Origin: JBDIAG01 sp963835085
Lineage (GTDB): Bacteria; Actinomycetota; Actinomycetes; Actinomycetales; CAWJMD01
Direction: 5' to 3'
Assembly (NCBI GenBank): GCA_963835085.1
Contig: CAWIED010000001.1
Coordinates: 1,178,001 to 1,242,000, forward strand
DNA length: 64,000 nt
Shown: piece by piece, positions 9,390 to 17,884 of the stretch
Layout of the letters: the number at the start of each line of letters is the position of its first letter
Position numbering within the stretch: the first letter of the stretch is position 1
The notes under the pieces: model-generated
The model's input: only the letters and a program-made list of their open reading frames with translations
Database searches by the model: none
Told to the model about the DNA's origin: nothing
Program-made: the position numbers and the translations under genes

Positions 9390-10550
9390 TCACTGGCCCG
9401 CCTCTTCCTCGCTGTCGGTGGCGCTGGCGCGGGCCAGTTCGTCGTTGACGGTTCCTTGCAGTTCCTTCCACGACTGGTTGAACTTGTCGAGCCCTTCGTT
9501 CTCGAGCAGTTCGGTGACCTCGGCGTAGGAGATGCCCAGCTCCTCCAGGTCGTCTATCAGCTCATCCGCCTCGCGCTCAGTGCCCGCGATGGTGTCACCC
9601 GAGACCTGGCCGTGCTCCTCGACAGCCACCAGGGTCTTGAACGGCATGGTGTTGACGACTCCGTGGGCCACGAGCTGGTCGACATACATCGTGGGCGAGT
9701 AGTCAGGGTTCTTCACACCCGTCGACGCCCAGAGCGGACGCTGTGGGTGGGCGCCGTCGTCGGCCAGCACCCGCCAGCGCGGAGTGGAGAAGACCTCTGT
9801 CCAGGCGTGGTAGGCCAGCCGGGCGTTGGCGATGCCCGCCTTGCCCTTGAGCGCCTTGGCCTCGTCGGTGCCGATCTTGTCGAGCCGGGCGTCGATCTCG
9901 GTGTCGACCCGGGAGACGAAGAAGCTCGCCACCGACTCGATGCGGGCCAGGTCGAGGCCCTTCTCCCGCGCCTGCTCAAGGCCGACAAGGAACGCCTGCA
10001 TCACGGCGCGGTACCGGTCGAGGCTGAAGATCAGCGTGACGTTCACCGAAATGCCCTCGGACAGAGCGGCACTGATGGCAGGCAGGCCTTGGACGGTGGC
10101 CGGGATCTTGATGTGGGTGTTGGGCCGGTCGACCGTCTGCCACAGCCGACGGGCCATCTCGATCGTGCCCTCGGTGTCGCGGGCCAGGCCCGGGTCGACC
10201 TCGATGGAGACGCGACCGTCGACGCCGTCGGTGTTGTCATAGACCGGGCGTAGCAGGTCACAACCATTGCGGACATCGTCGGTGGTGATCTCGAAGATGG
10301 CCTGGGCCACGTCGGCACCCTTGGCGGCTAGCTCGCCCACCTGGGTGGCGTAGCGGTCGCCCTTGCTGAGCGCCGCCGCGAAGATCGTGGGGTTCGTCGT
10401 GACGCCGACGACGTGCTTGTCGTCCACGAGCGACTGCAGGTCGCCCGACTCGAGCAATTCGCGTGAGAGGTCGTCGAGCCAGATCGAGACACCGGCGGCC
10501 GAGAGGGCCGCAAGCTGGTCGGTGGCGGGAGACGCCGGGGTACTGGTCAT
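9390..10550 (-). CDS. tal: Transaldolase
   Basis: Transfers a dihydroxyacetone unit between sedoheptulose-7-phosphate and glyceraldehyde-3-phosphate in the non-oxidative pentose phosphate pathway. The protein has 386 residues, the longer actinobacterial type. Motifs include SIWLDDLSR and VVGVTTNPTIF near the N-terminus and the Schiff-base lysine in NTHIKIPAT. SVNVTLIFSLDRY and SVASFFVSRVDTEID follow. GGAAGG stands before the ATG. It lies between tkt and zwf on the same strand, but a strong hairpin after tkt suggests partial uncoupling from it. Confidence 0.96.
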   Translation of the reverse strand: MTSTPASPATDQLAALSAAGVSIWLDDLSRELLESGDLQSLVDDKHVVGVTTNPTIFAAALSKGDRYATQVGELAAKGADVAQAIFEITTDDVRNGCDLLRPVYDNTDGVDGRVSIEVDPGLARDTEGTIEMARRLWQTVDRPNTHIKIPATVQGLPAISAALSEGISVNVTLIFSLDRYRAVMQAFLVGLEQAREKGLDLARIESVASFFVSRVDTEIDARLDKIGTDEAKALKGKAGIANARLAYHAWTEVFSTPRWRVLADDGAHPQRPLWASTGVKNPDYSPTMYVDQLVAHGVVNTMPFKTLVAVEEHGQVSGDTIAGTEREADELIDDLEELGISYAEVTELLENEGLDKFNQSWKELQGTVNDELARASATDSEEEAGQ

Positions 10551-10649
10551 CGTATGCCTTCCAAATTGTCGGGAATTTTGGTTGGTTCAGATCTAGGGCG
10601 TGTTCAGTTCTCTTCGTGAGGTCGGGGCAGGAAACCGGGCCAGACAGCT

Positions 10650-10676
10650 GAGGCCACCCGGATGCCGGGTGGCCTC
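10650..10676 (-). terminator. Hairpin after tkt
   Basis: Perfect 12-base arms GAGGCCACCCGG and CCGGGTGGCCTC around a three-base loop, starting seven bases after the tkt stop. No clear U-tract follows, so it may attenuate rather than fully end transcription into tal. Confidence 0.7.
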
Positions 10677-10682
10677 AACAGC

Positions 10683-12860
10683 TCAGTGCGACGAACCCGT
10701 GTCGGGCATGCCACCGATAGGAGTGGCGCGACCGCCCCCGCCGGGGACCGGGGAGGCCTCGCTCGCGGCGATCGACTCCTTGGCCGCCGCGACGACCGCG
10801 TCGGCAGTGATGCCGAACTCGGTGAAGATCCGCTTGAAGTCGGCCGAGGCGCCGTAGTGCTCCAGGCTCACGCAACGGCCCGCATCGCCCACGTAAGAGC
10901 GCCAGCCCATGGCAATGCCGGCCTCGACCGACACCCGAGCGCGCACCGCAGCGGGCAACACCGACTCGCGGTAGGCCGCGTCCTGAGCGTCGAACCATTC
11001 CCAGCAGGGCAGCGACACGACCCGGGTGGGGATGCCCTCGTCTTGTAGCTTCGCGCGCGCCTCGACCGCCAGCTGCACCTCCGAGCCGGTGCCCAGCAGG
11101 ATCACCTTCGGCTCTCCACCCTCGGCCTCGGCGAGCACGTAGCCGCCCTTGGCCGTGCCGGCGGCGCTGGCGAAGGTGTCGGCCGTGGCCTCGCCGTCGC
11201 CACGTTCGAAGACCGGCAGGTTCTGCCGGGTCAAGGCCAGGCCCGCGGGGTGCGAGGTGTCTTCGAGGATGGTCTTCCACGCCTGGGCCGTCTCGTTGGC
11301 GTCGGCCGGCCGAACGAAGTTGAGGCCCGGAATGGCTCGCAGTGCGGCATAGTGCTCGACGGGCTGGTGAGTGGGACCGTCTTCGCCGAGGCCGATGGAG
11401 TCGTGCGTCCACACGAAGATGCTGGGCAGTTCCATCAGGGCCGCGAGCCGCACCGCGGGGCGCATGTAGTCGCTGAAGGTCAGGAACGTGCCGCCGTAGG
11501 CGCGAGTGCCGCCGTGCAAGGTGATGCCGTTGACGATGGCCCCCATGGCGAACTCGCGAATGCCGAAGTGCAGAGTTCGGCCGTACTCGTTGCCCTTCCA
11601 CTCGCGGGTCGACTTACCCGCGGGGATGAACGACGGCTCGCCCTCCATCGTCGTGTTGTTCGACTCGGCCAGGTCTGCCGAACCGCCCCAAAGCTCGGGA
11701 AGCACGTCTTTGATGGCGTTGAGAACCTCGCCCGAGGCCTTACGGGTGGCGACGTCTTTGCCTGCCGGGAACGTGGGCAGGGCGTTGGCCCAGCCTTCGG
11801 GCAGGGTGCGCGTGCTCATCCGCTCGAGCAGGGCGGCGGCCTCGGGATTGGCCGACTTCCAGGCCGAGAACTTCTGCTCCCACTCGGCGTGCGCGGCTTT
11901 GCCACGGTCGGCCACCTTGCGAGCGTGGGCGAGCACCTCATCGGCCACCTCGAAGGTCTTCTCCGGGTCGAAGCCCAGCAGTTCCTTGGTGGCGGCCACC
12001 TCGGCAGCGCCGAGCGCCGAACCGTGCGCCTTGCCGGTGTTCTGCTTGGTGGGCGCCGGCCAGCCGATGATGGTGCGCAACGCGATGATCGACGGCTTGC
12101 CCGTCTCGGCCTTGGCCGTCTCCAGCGCTTCCCACAGGGCGGGGACGTCTTCGTGGTAGCTGCCGCCGGCCGTCCAGTCGACGCACTGGGTGTGCCAGCC
12201 GTACGCCGCGTAGCGCGCCAGAACGTCTTCGGAGAACGCGATGTCGGTGTCGTCTTCGATTGAGATGTGGTTCTCGTCGTAGAGCAGCACCAGGTTGCCG
12301 AGCTCCTGGTGGCCGGCCAGCGACGACGCCTCCGAGGTGACGCCCTCCTCCAGGTCGCCGTCGGAGGCGAACACCCAGATGGTGTGGTCGAACGGGCTCT
12401 GGCCCGGCGCCGCGTCGGGGTCGAGGAGGCCGCGCTCACGGCGGGCCGCCATCGCCATGCCGACGGCCGAGGCCAGCCCCTGCCCGAGCGGACCGGTGGT
12501 CATCTCGACGCCCGGCGTGTGCCGGTATTCGGGGTGGCCCGGGGTCTGGGAGCCCCAGGTGCGCAACTGCTTGAGGTCGTCGAGCGTCATCGGATAGCCC
12601 GACAGGTAGAGCTGGATGTACAGGGTGAGGCTGGAATGCCCGCACGAGAGCACGAACCGGTCGCGGCCGAGCCAGTGCGGATCGCTGGGGTCGTGCGTCA
12701 TCGCCTGCTGGAAGAGCAGATAGGCAGCCGGTGCCAGGCTCATCGCCGTGCCAGGGTGGCCGTTGCCGACCTTCTCGACCGCGTCCGCGGCCAGGACGCG
12801 CACAGTGTCAACGGCCTTGGCGTCGAGATCGCTCCAGTCGAGCGTGCGTTGCGTGGTCAT
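10683..12860 (-). CDS. tkt: Transketolase
   Basis: Thiamine-diphosphate enzyme of the non-oxidative pentose phosphate pathway, moving two-carbon units between sugar phosphates. The 725-residue protein has the expected three domains. The N-terminal half carries GNGHPGTAMSLAP, the catalytic-loop GPLGQGLA and the ThDP motif SDGDLEEGVTSE. The middle Pyr domain contains FGIREFAMGAIVNGI, and the C-terminal domain ends GGMPDTGSSH. The ATG at 12860 is chosen over an in-frame TTG one codon earlier because AAGGTAAGG lies about eight bases upstream. It heads the minus-strand run and faces ctaB divergently. Confidence 0.97.
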   Translation of the reverse strand: MTTQRTLDWSDLDAKAVDTVRVLAADAVEKVGNGHPGTAMSLAPAAYLLFQQAMTHDPSDPHWLGRDRFVLSCGHSSLTLYIQLYLSGYPMTLDDLKQLRTWGSQTPGHPEYRHTPGVEMTTGPLGQGLASAVGMAMAARRERGLLDPDAAPGQSPFDHTIWVFASDGDLEEGVTSEASSLAGHQELGNLVLLYDENHISIEDDTDIAFSEDVLARYAAYGWHTQCVDWTAGGSYHEDVPALWEALETAKAETGKPSIIALRTIIGWPAPTKQNTGKAHGSALGAAEVAATKELLGFDPEKTFEVADEVLAHARKVADRGKAAHAEWEQKFSAWKSANPEAAALLERMSTRTLPEGWANALPTFPAGKDVATRKASGEVLNAIKDVLPELWGGSADLAESNNTTMEGEPSFIPAGKSTREWKGNEYGRTLHFGIREFAMGAIVNGITLHGGTRAYGGTFLTFSDYMRPAVRLAALMELPSIFVWTHDSIGLGEDGPTHQPVEHYAALRAIPGLNFVRPADANETAQAWKTILEDTSHPAGLALTRQNLPVFERGDGEATADTFASAAGTAKGGYVLAEAEGGEPKVILLGTGSEVQLAVEARAKLQDEGIPTRVVSLPCWEWFDAQDAAYRESVLPAAVRARVSVEAGIAMGWRSYVGDAGRCVSLEHYGASADFKRIFTEFGITADAVVAAAKESIAASEASPVPGGGGRATPIGGMPDTGSSH

Positions 12861-13256
12861 CAATGTGCCTTACCTTTCCGTCGTCGACGGCTGGACGACG
12901 CACCTGCGCTGGCTCGCAGCTGAGCTTCGTTGGACGTTCATCCACCCTAGTGCGTGGGACTGACAGTCGCCCGAGTTGGACCGCTGAGGTCCGGCTCGCA
13001 CGCGCAGCGGGCGCGCGCACCCGGGTCGTCCAGCTGTGACGTTGTTCGTGGGGATGTCACCAGGTTGGTGACGGATGGGTGAAGAACGTGACAGGTGGCG
13101 CTGTCGACGACAACAAGCAGGACACGACTCCCTGGACAGGGTGGAGTGCCACGGGTTCGCCCGCCCGGGCATACACTCGCAGGCGGCACCGGTTCGGCTG
13201 GGTAGAGATCGCGCTCACGAGAGCCTGCTGCGTTAGCCCATGAAGGTTGTGAATCC
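12861..13256. other. Divergent tkt/ctaB intergenic region with a palindrome
   Basis: No gene is seen in these 396 bases. They must hold promoters for tkt (-) and ctaB (+). A palindrome GTCACCAGGTTGGTGAC at 13056-13072 lies near the middle, about 195 bases from tkt and 185 from ctaB. It is a possible regulator site; the evidence is symmetry only. Confidence 0.4.
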
Positions 13257-14222
13257 GTGAGTGGCCAGCTTCGGCGAAAGGCGCGAGTGAGCATTCTGCA
13301 GTCGTCCACCCGAACCAGACCCAACGCCGCCGGTACGGCGCGTCGAGTCGTGGGTGCCTACCTCGCGCTCATGAAGCTGCGCGTGGTCGAACTGCTGCTG
13401 GTCACCACCGTGCCCACCATGCTGCTCGCGGCGGGCGGCTTTCCCTCGCTGTGGCTGGTGATCGTCACCCTCATCGGGGGCACCCTGGCAGCCGGCAGCG
13501 CCAACGCCATCAACATGTACATCGACCGCGACATCGACGCGGTCATGAAGCGCACCCAGCGTCGTCCGATCGTCACCGGCGACATCACCCCCCGCGCAGC
13601 GTTGATCTTCGCCATCGCGATCGGCGCACTGGCCACCGGCTGGCTCGGTCTGCTGGTCAACTGGCTCTCCGCGGGGTTGGCTCTGGGCGCCATCCTCTTC
13701 TATGTCTTCGTCTACACCCTGCTGCTCAAGCGCCGCACCCCGCAGAACATCGTCTGGGGCGGCGCCGCCGGCTGCATGCCCGTGCTCATCGGCTGGTCGG
13801 CGGTCACCAACAGTCTCAGCTGGGCTGCCGTGGTGCTGTTCATGATCATCTTCTTGTGGACGCCGCCGCACTACTGGCCGCTGTCGATGCGTTACCGGGC
13901 CGACTACTCCGCGGTCGACGTACCCATGCTCGGCGCCGTCGAACGTCCTGTCGTGGTGGCGCGGCGCATCGTCGCGTACTCGTGGGCCATGGTGGGTTGC
14001 TCACTGTTGCTCTGGCCCGTGGCTCCCACCGGCTTCTTCTACCTCGGTGCGGCCGTCGTGCTCGGTGCCTGGTTCCTCATTGAGGCGCACCTGCTGGTTC
14101 GCCGGGCTCGCGTAGCGTTGTCAGCCGAGCAGGCCGGGGCCATGCGCGTCTTCCATGTCTCCATCACGTACCTGACGCTGCTGTTCGTGGCCGTGGGCCT
14201 GGATCCCTTCCTGCGCTTCTGA
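13257..14222 (+). CDS. ctaB: Protoheme IX farnesyltransferase (heme O synthase)
   Basis: Integral-membrane UbiA-type prenyltransferase that attaches farnesyl to heme B, giving heme O for cytochrome oxidase. The 321-residue product has about eight membrane segments. The first Asp-rich motif is NAINMYIDRDID, and TPPHYWPLSMRYRADYSAV corresponds to the second catalytic loop. Two starts are possible: GTG at 13257 with AAGG eight bases upstream, or GTG at 13287 with GAAAGG six bases upstream, ten residues shorter. Together with ctaA and surf1 in this window it supports an aa3-type oxidase. Divergent placement from tkt is conserved in actinobacteria. Confidence 0.95.
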   Translation: MSGQLRRKARVSILQSSTRTRPNAAGTARRVVGAYLALMKLRVVELLLVTTVPTMLLAAGGFPSLWLVIVTLIGGTLAAGSANAINMYIDRDIDAVMKRTQRRPIVTGDITPRAALIFAIAIGALATGWLGLLVNWLSAGLALGAILFYVFVYTLLLKRRTPQNIVWGGAAGCMPVLIGWSAVTNSLSWAAVVLFMIIFLWTPPHYWPLSMRYRADYSAVDVPMLGAVERPVVVARRIVAYSWAMVGCSLLLWPVAPTGFFYLGAAVVLGAWFLIEAHLLVRRARVALSAEQAGAMRVFHVSITYLTLLFVAVGLDPFLRF

Positions 14223-14225
14223 ACC

Positions 14226-15905
14226 TCACTTTGCGTCGGCGTGGTTGCCGGTCACCACGAGATTCAACGCGAACTCCACCCGGGTGTCGCCGAAGAGCAG
14301 CCATCCGGCTTCGTCGGCCGCCGCCTGCACGATCTGCGCCACGTCGGGCGCCAGCGCTGCCGGCGTGTGCACCACGATCTCGTCATGCAGGAAATAGACC
14401 AGGTCGGGGCGGCCCTGCCCAGTCGGCCCCATCGCCGACGCCAGTGCCGTGAGGTCTCGCCGGATCGCGGCCAGCCAACACAGCGCCCACTCTGCCGCGG
14501 TGCCCTGCACCACGAAGTTACGAGTGAACCGGCCCCAGTCGCGCGCCTGTCTTCGGGCGGCTCGTTCGTCTGCAGCGCTGGCGTCTACCAGGGCGGCCCG
14601 GCGTTGTGTCTGCCGCCAACTCTGTGAGGGCGCGGGTGAGGTGCGACCCAGCCAGGTGTGCACCTGACGACCCGCTTCGCCCTCGCGGGCGGCCTGTTCC
14701 ACGAGTCCGGTGGCACGCGGAAACGCCCGCAGCAACGATGGCATGAGCTGGCCGGCCTCGCCGGTGGTGGCCCCGTAGAGGGCACCGAGCATCGCCACCT
14801 TGGCCTGTGGCCGGGTCGGCACGACACCGCGGTCGACCAGGGCTGAATACAGGTCGGCGCCCCGGCTGGCCTCGGCCATGGCCGTGTCGCCGGCCATCGC
14901 CGCGAGCACCCGGGGTTCGAGCTGCGCAGCGTCGGCCACGACGAACGTCCACCCAGGCTCGGCCGCCACGGCGGAGCGGATCTGTTTGGGCAGCTGCAAG
15001 GCCCCACCTCCGCGAGCTGCCCACCGGCCGGTGACCACCCCGCCAGGCACGTATTCCGGGCGGAACCGGCCGTCGTGCACCCACGTCTGCATCCACCCCC
15101 ACCCGTTGGCCGAGAGCAACCGGGCCAGCTTCTTGTACTGCAAGAGAGCCGTCACCGCAGGATGCTCCTCCAGCCGTTCGAGCTCCCATTGCCGAGTGCT
15201 CGTGACCGATAGCCCGGCTGCCGTGAGGGCCCGCAGCAGAGCGGGCTGCGAATCGGGATTGAGCCGCGGCGCGTTGAGCCCGGAACGAATCTCGTCGGCC
15301 AACGCCTCGAGCCGCGCCGGACGACCTCCCAGGGCCGGTCGGGGCCCCAGCAGCTCGGTGAGCAGCGCGTCGTGCGCGGCGGTGTCGAAGGGCAGACCGA
15401 CGTGATGCAGTTCGGCGGCGATGAGAGCACCTACCGACTCTGCCGTGGTCAGCAGCCGAAGCCGTCGCATCTCGGGTGAGCCGGCAATGGCCGCTCGTTG
15501 GCGTTGGTGTTCAGCCAGCACCTCCTCCAGCGGCACCTCGTCGAGCCGAGCCAGGTCGTCGAGCAGGGAGGGCGGTGAATCGTCGACGACGACAGGGGTA
15601 TCCCAGATCGATTCGGGGCCCGTGGCGAGCTCACTGGCATGCGCGAAGGCCGAGCGACGCAGGATGGCGTGCGACAGCCGCAGATCGACGCAGCGCGCCA
15701 CCCGAACGCCCTGGTGCAGGAGACCGGGGTAGATGGCTGTCGTGTCGGCCCACACCCACCGCACCGGCTCAGGGGAGGCCCGCTCGCGGCGTGTGACCTC
15801 GCCCGCCAGATCGGACGCCGGCAACCGGCAGACCAGGGCTTCTGCAGCGCCGGAAGGCTCGACGAGGCTGACCTCGTCGCCAACCCGGGCCACGCAGATG
15901 TCCAT
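14226..15905 (-). CDS. PolA-like bifunctional 3'-5' exonuclease/DNA polymerase
   Basis: A family A polymerase-domain protein of 559 residues, the type annotated in actinobacteria as bifunctional 3'-5' exonuclease/DNA polymerase; it is distinct from full-length Pol I. About residues 1-190 form a degenerate exonuclease-like domain. Motif A reads VVADAAQLEPRVLAAMAGD, keeping Asp, Gln, Glu and Arg but lacking the usual Tyr-Ser after the Asp. Motif B is RPQAKVAMLGALYG and motif C is YFLHDEIVVHTP. The ATG at 15905 follows TAGGGT by seven bases, indicating a leaderless message. The stop almost abuts that of ctaB, so the genes converge. In vivo role unknown. Confidence 0.85.
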   Translation of the reverse strand: MDICVARVGDEVSLVEPSGAAEALVCRLPASDLAGEVTRRERASPEPVRWVWADTTAIYPGLLHQGVRVARCVDLRLSHAILRRSAFAHASELATGPESIWDTPVVVDDSPPSLLDDLARLDEVPLEEVLAEHQRQRAAIAGSPEMRRLRLLTTAESVGALIAAELHHVGLPFDTAAHDALLTELLGPRPALGGRPARLEALADEIRSGLNAPRLNPDSQPALLRALTAAGLSVTSTRQWELERLEEHPAVTALLQYKKLARLLSANGWGWMQTWVHDGRFRPEYVPGGVVTGRWAARGGGALQLPKQIRSAVAAEPGWTFVVADAAQLEPRVLAAMAGDTAMAEASRGADLYSALVDRGVVPTRPQAKVAMLGALYGATTGEAGQLMPSLLRAFPRATGLVEQAAREGEAGRQVHTWLGRTSPAPSQSWRQTQRRAALVDASAADERAARRQARDWGRFTRNFVVQGTAAEWALCWLAAIRRDLTALASAMGPTGQGRPDLVYFLHDEIVVHTPAALAPDVAQIVQAAADEAGWLLFGDTRVEFALNLVVTGNHADAK

Positions 15906-15912
15906 ACCTGCG

Positions 15913-15918
15913 ACCCTA
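15913..15918 (-). promoter_or_regulatory. -10 box of a leaderless promoter for the exonuclease/polymerase gene
   Basis: TAGGGT on the minus strand ends seven bases before the ATG at 15905, with no Shine-Dalgarno sequence between. Confidence 0.5.
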
Positions 15919-16088
15919 GAACTGACCACCGACAATGCATCTTGGCCTAGATCATCTGTTCCCGGGCCGGTTAGTGGCAATGCCGTTTGGTTGGTCGTCT
16001 GGACGGAGCCGGGCGATGGGAAGCCGCAGCCCGCCCGGGCCTTCCGCAAAGGGCGGTTTCGACAGCCGCAGAGCGCGGGGTTTTCCTG

Positions 16089-16129
16089 CGCTATGACAAT
16101 GCCCCGCCCGGCGGGGCATCGTCACAGCG
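16089..16129. repeat. A-type hairpin repeat (TGCCCC/GGGGCA)
   Basis: Eighteen-base arms, CGCTATGACAATGCCCCG and CGGGGCATCGTCACAGCG, with a five-base loop. The two mismatches are A-C on this strand but G-U wobbles if the minus strand is transcribed. The same element recurs at 38031-38264 and 45870-45910. Confidence 0.8.
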
Positions 16130-16200
16130 TCAGAAACCGACCCCCTTCACAGCCCTCCAGAAGCCGGACTCGACACCTTACGGTCCGGGGTCGCTGGATG

Positions 16201-16394
16201 GTGCCGTCCGCGGTGAAAGTTACCCCGGTTGGCACCGGTTGAGTGTCGGGGCTGGGTTGCGGTCGTTGGGTGCTGCCGTGCGCGGCGTATCTGCCACGGT
16301 TGGCACCAGGCTGAGTGCCGGGGCCGGGTTGAGGTCCTTCGGTGGTGCCGTGCGCGGTGTATCCGCCGCGGTTTGGCACCAGCTGGCCTCGCGT
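16201..16394. repeat. B-type tandem repeat, about 2.6 units of 72 bp
   Basis: Units start at 16201, 16273 and 16345. Each holds a palindromic block of GTGCC...CGCGG...CCGCGG...GGCAC type, followed by a similar linker of about 38 bases. It follows the A-type hairpin by about 70 bases. The same order and linker text recur at 45870-46235. Confidence 0.8.
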
Positions 16395-16447
16395 GGTCGT
16401 TGTGCAGACGAACGTGAGGACTCGTTCGAAATCAGGCCGGTCCGGGC

Positions 16448-16542
16448 GGTGTCCGGAATCCGGCGCCAGTGCCAGCCGGTGAAGATCGGCTGAGCACAAA
16501 GCTCCGGCCCGCTGCACCGAAACGGGCCGGATTCCGGACACC
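16448..16542. repeat. 17-bp perfect inverted repeat with a 61-bp loop
   Basis: GGTGTCCGGAATCCGGC at 16448-16464 is the exact reverse complement of 16526-16542. The interval has no coding potential. It could be the ends of a tiny non-autonomous element or a folded RNA. Apart from these arms I see nothing identifiable in 16400-16920. Confidence 0.7.
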
Positions 16543-16920
16543 CAAACACTGGGAGCAGAGACCAGCCACCCGACACCGCCCCTTATCGCCCTGGACCCGC
16601 CGAGTACGGGCTGATCTTGGCGGGGGCACGGCCGCACCTGGAATGGATCATCTCGGCTGCGATCCAAAGAAAGATGGCCGCCAATCGTCAGGAGCGCAGA
16701 CCGGTCAGCGGACTCGGGCTCGCCCCGGCATCGCCGACCAGCGTCACCCGTCCACTCGACCAGGACGGCAGCCGCACCTGACCCAGCTCGGCGAACGCGA
16801 AGTCGTCGGCGGTCTGCAGCGCCGACAGCATGGCCGGCACTCGCCAGCCGATCCCCTCGACTGGCGCGTCAGCAGCCCTCTCTCTGCTGTTCGCGCTCGC
16901 TCGGCAGCAGGGTCCCGAGC

Positions 16921-17127
16921 TGGATCCGCAGACCGAACGAGGCCTTGGCCTCCCCGGTCACCCGACCCGGCCTGATCGAGGCGACCCGGCCCACAGATAT
17001 CGGCTATCCGAACTTCATCGAGCTCGTGCACACGCCGTACGACTTCAGCCTCGACTGGATCTTCGAGCGCGGGTTGCGCCATCTCCTGGACGGGCTCGCG
17101 GCCGAGCTCGATTCGGGCCGAGAATAA
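16921..17127 (+). pseudogene. Probable C-terminal remnant of a TetR-family regulator
   Basis: The frame ends in YPNFIELVHTPYDFSLDW, then IFERGLRHLLDGLAAEL and a TAA stop. This resembles the last helices of TetR/AcrR regulators, which commonly end in FEFGLxxLLDGL. No start codon, HTH domain or continuous upstream frame is present; the roughly 300 bases before it decay into several frames. I read it as the leftover tail of a lost regulator beside a repeat-rich region. Homology is judged by eye, so confidence is modest. Confidence 0.4.
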
Positions 17128-17269
17128 GCATCGCCTGACGATCGGTTGGTGTGCCGGGGGTGTCAGGCCCGGGGGCGCTCAGCCGGCCACCGATCGGCTC
17201 GTCGCGCAGCGAGCTGCGGACTCGCGCCGCGCGTGCGAGATCGGCTCGGCTCAGTGCACAATCATCGTC

Positions 17270-17761
17270 ATGATACCGGGCCGCCTCCGCAGACTCCGCG
17301 ATGAAAGTCGAGCTCGTCAGCGTGAGCGCTGGATGCGCAGGACGATCGCCAAGCACGGCTGGGCCGTCCAGCACGTTGGCCCCGGTGAAGAAGGGGAGGC
17401 TCCGTTCTCATATACGATCGGCCTGACTGCTGTGGACCACCCCGAACTCGTCATGACCGCCATGCCGTTCGAAGCAGCCCAAGACTTTCTCAACCTAGCC
17501 GGTCAGCAGATCCACGAGGGGTACCGATTCGAACCTGCCACCATGGACGCTTCACTCACCGACGGCGCACGGGTCGCCCTGATCACGGTGGAAGACACCT
17601 CCGGCCTCGTGGGTGTCGAGATCATGTACAACAACGTCTCCGCCCTGCAGATCATCTGGCCCGATTCACTCGGGAATCTGCCATGGGAGGACGGATACCG
17701 CAATCAAGCCGACACCCAGCAATTGCTCGGGCCGCTGCCGGCCGAGTGGATAGCACGGTGA
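17270..17761 (+). CDS. DUF4262 domain-containing protein
   Basis: A 163-residue soluble protein of unknown function. Its centre has the DUF4262 hallmarks: AKHGWAVQHVGPGEE, then FSYTIGLTAVDHPELVMTAM, then a helical segment FLNLAGQQIHEGYRF. The N-terminus is strongly basic (about ten Arg in the first 24 residues), the C-terminus neutral. The ATG at 17270 has no ribosome binding site; CACAAT seven bases upstream could be an imperfect -10 for a leaderless message. It is isolated between a decayed region and ctaA, so context gives no functional hint. Confidence 0.75.
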   Translation: MIPGRLRRLRDESRARQRERWMRRTIAKHGWAVQHVGPGEEGEAPFSYTIGLTAVDHPELVMTAMPFEAAQDFLNLAGQQIHEGYRFEPATMDASLTDGARVALITVEDTSGLVGVEIMYNNVSALQIIWPDSLGNLPWEDGYRNQADTQQLLGPLPAEWIAR

Positions 17762-17884
17762 CTCTGCCGCACCTCTCTTGAGCTACGCCTAGCCTGGAAC
17801 GACACTGTGCTCCGGCACCTCACCGGTCACGAGTGTGACTTGGGCGATGCCAGCCTGCGTTTCATGCCATCCACAGGCGCAGGT

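Noticed and set aside
16744..17082. Minus-strand frame of 112 codons opposite the TetR remnant
   Set aside because: Arg/Pro-rich composition typical of antisense frames; the plus strand shows the TetR-like C-terminus.
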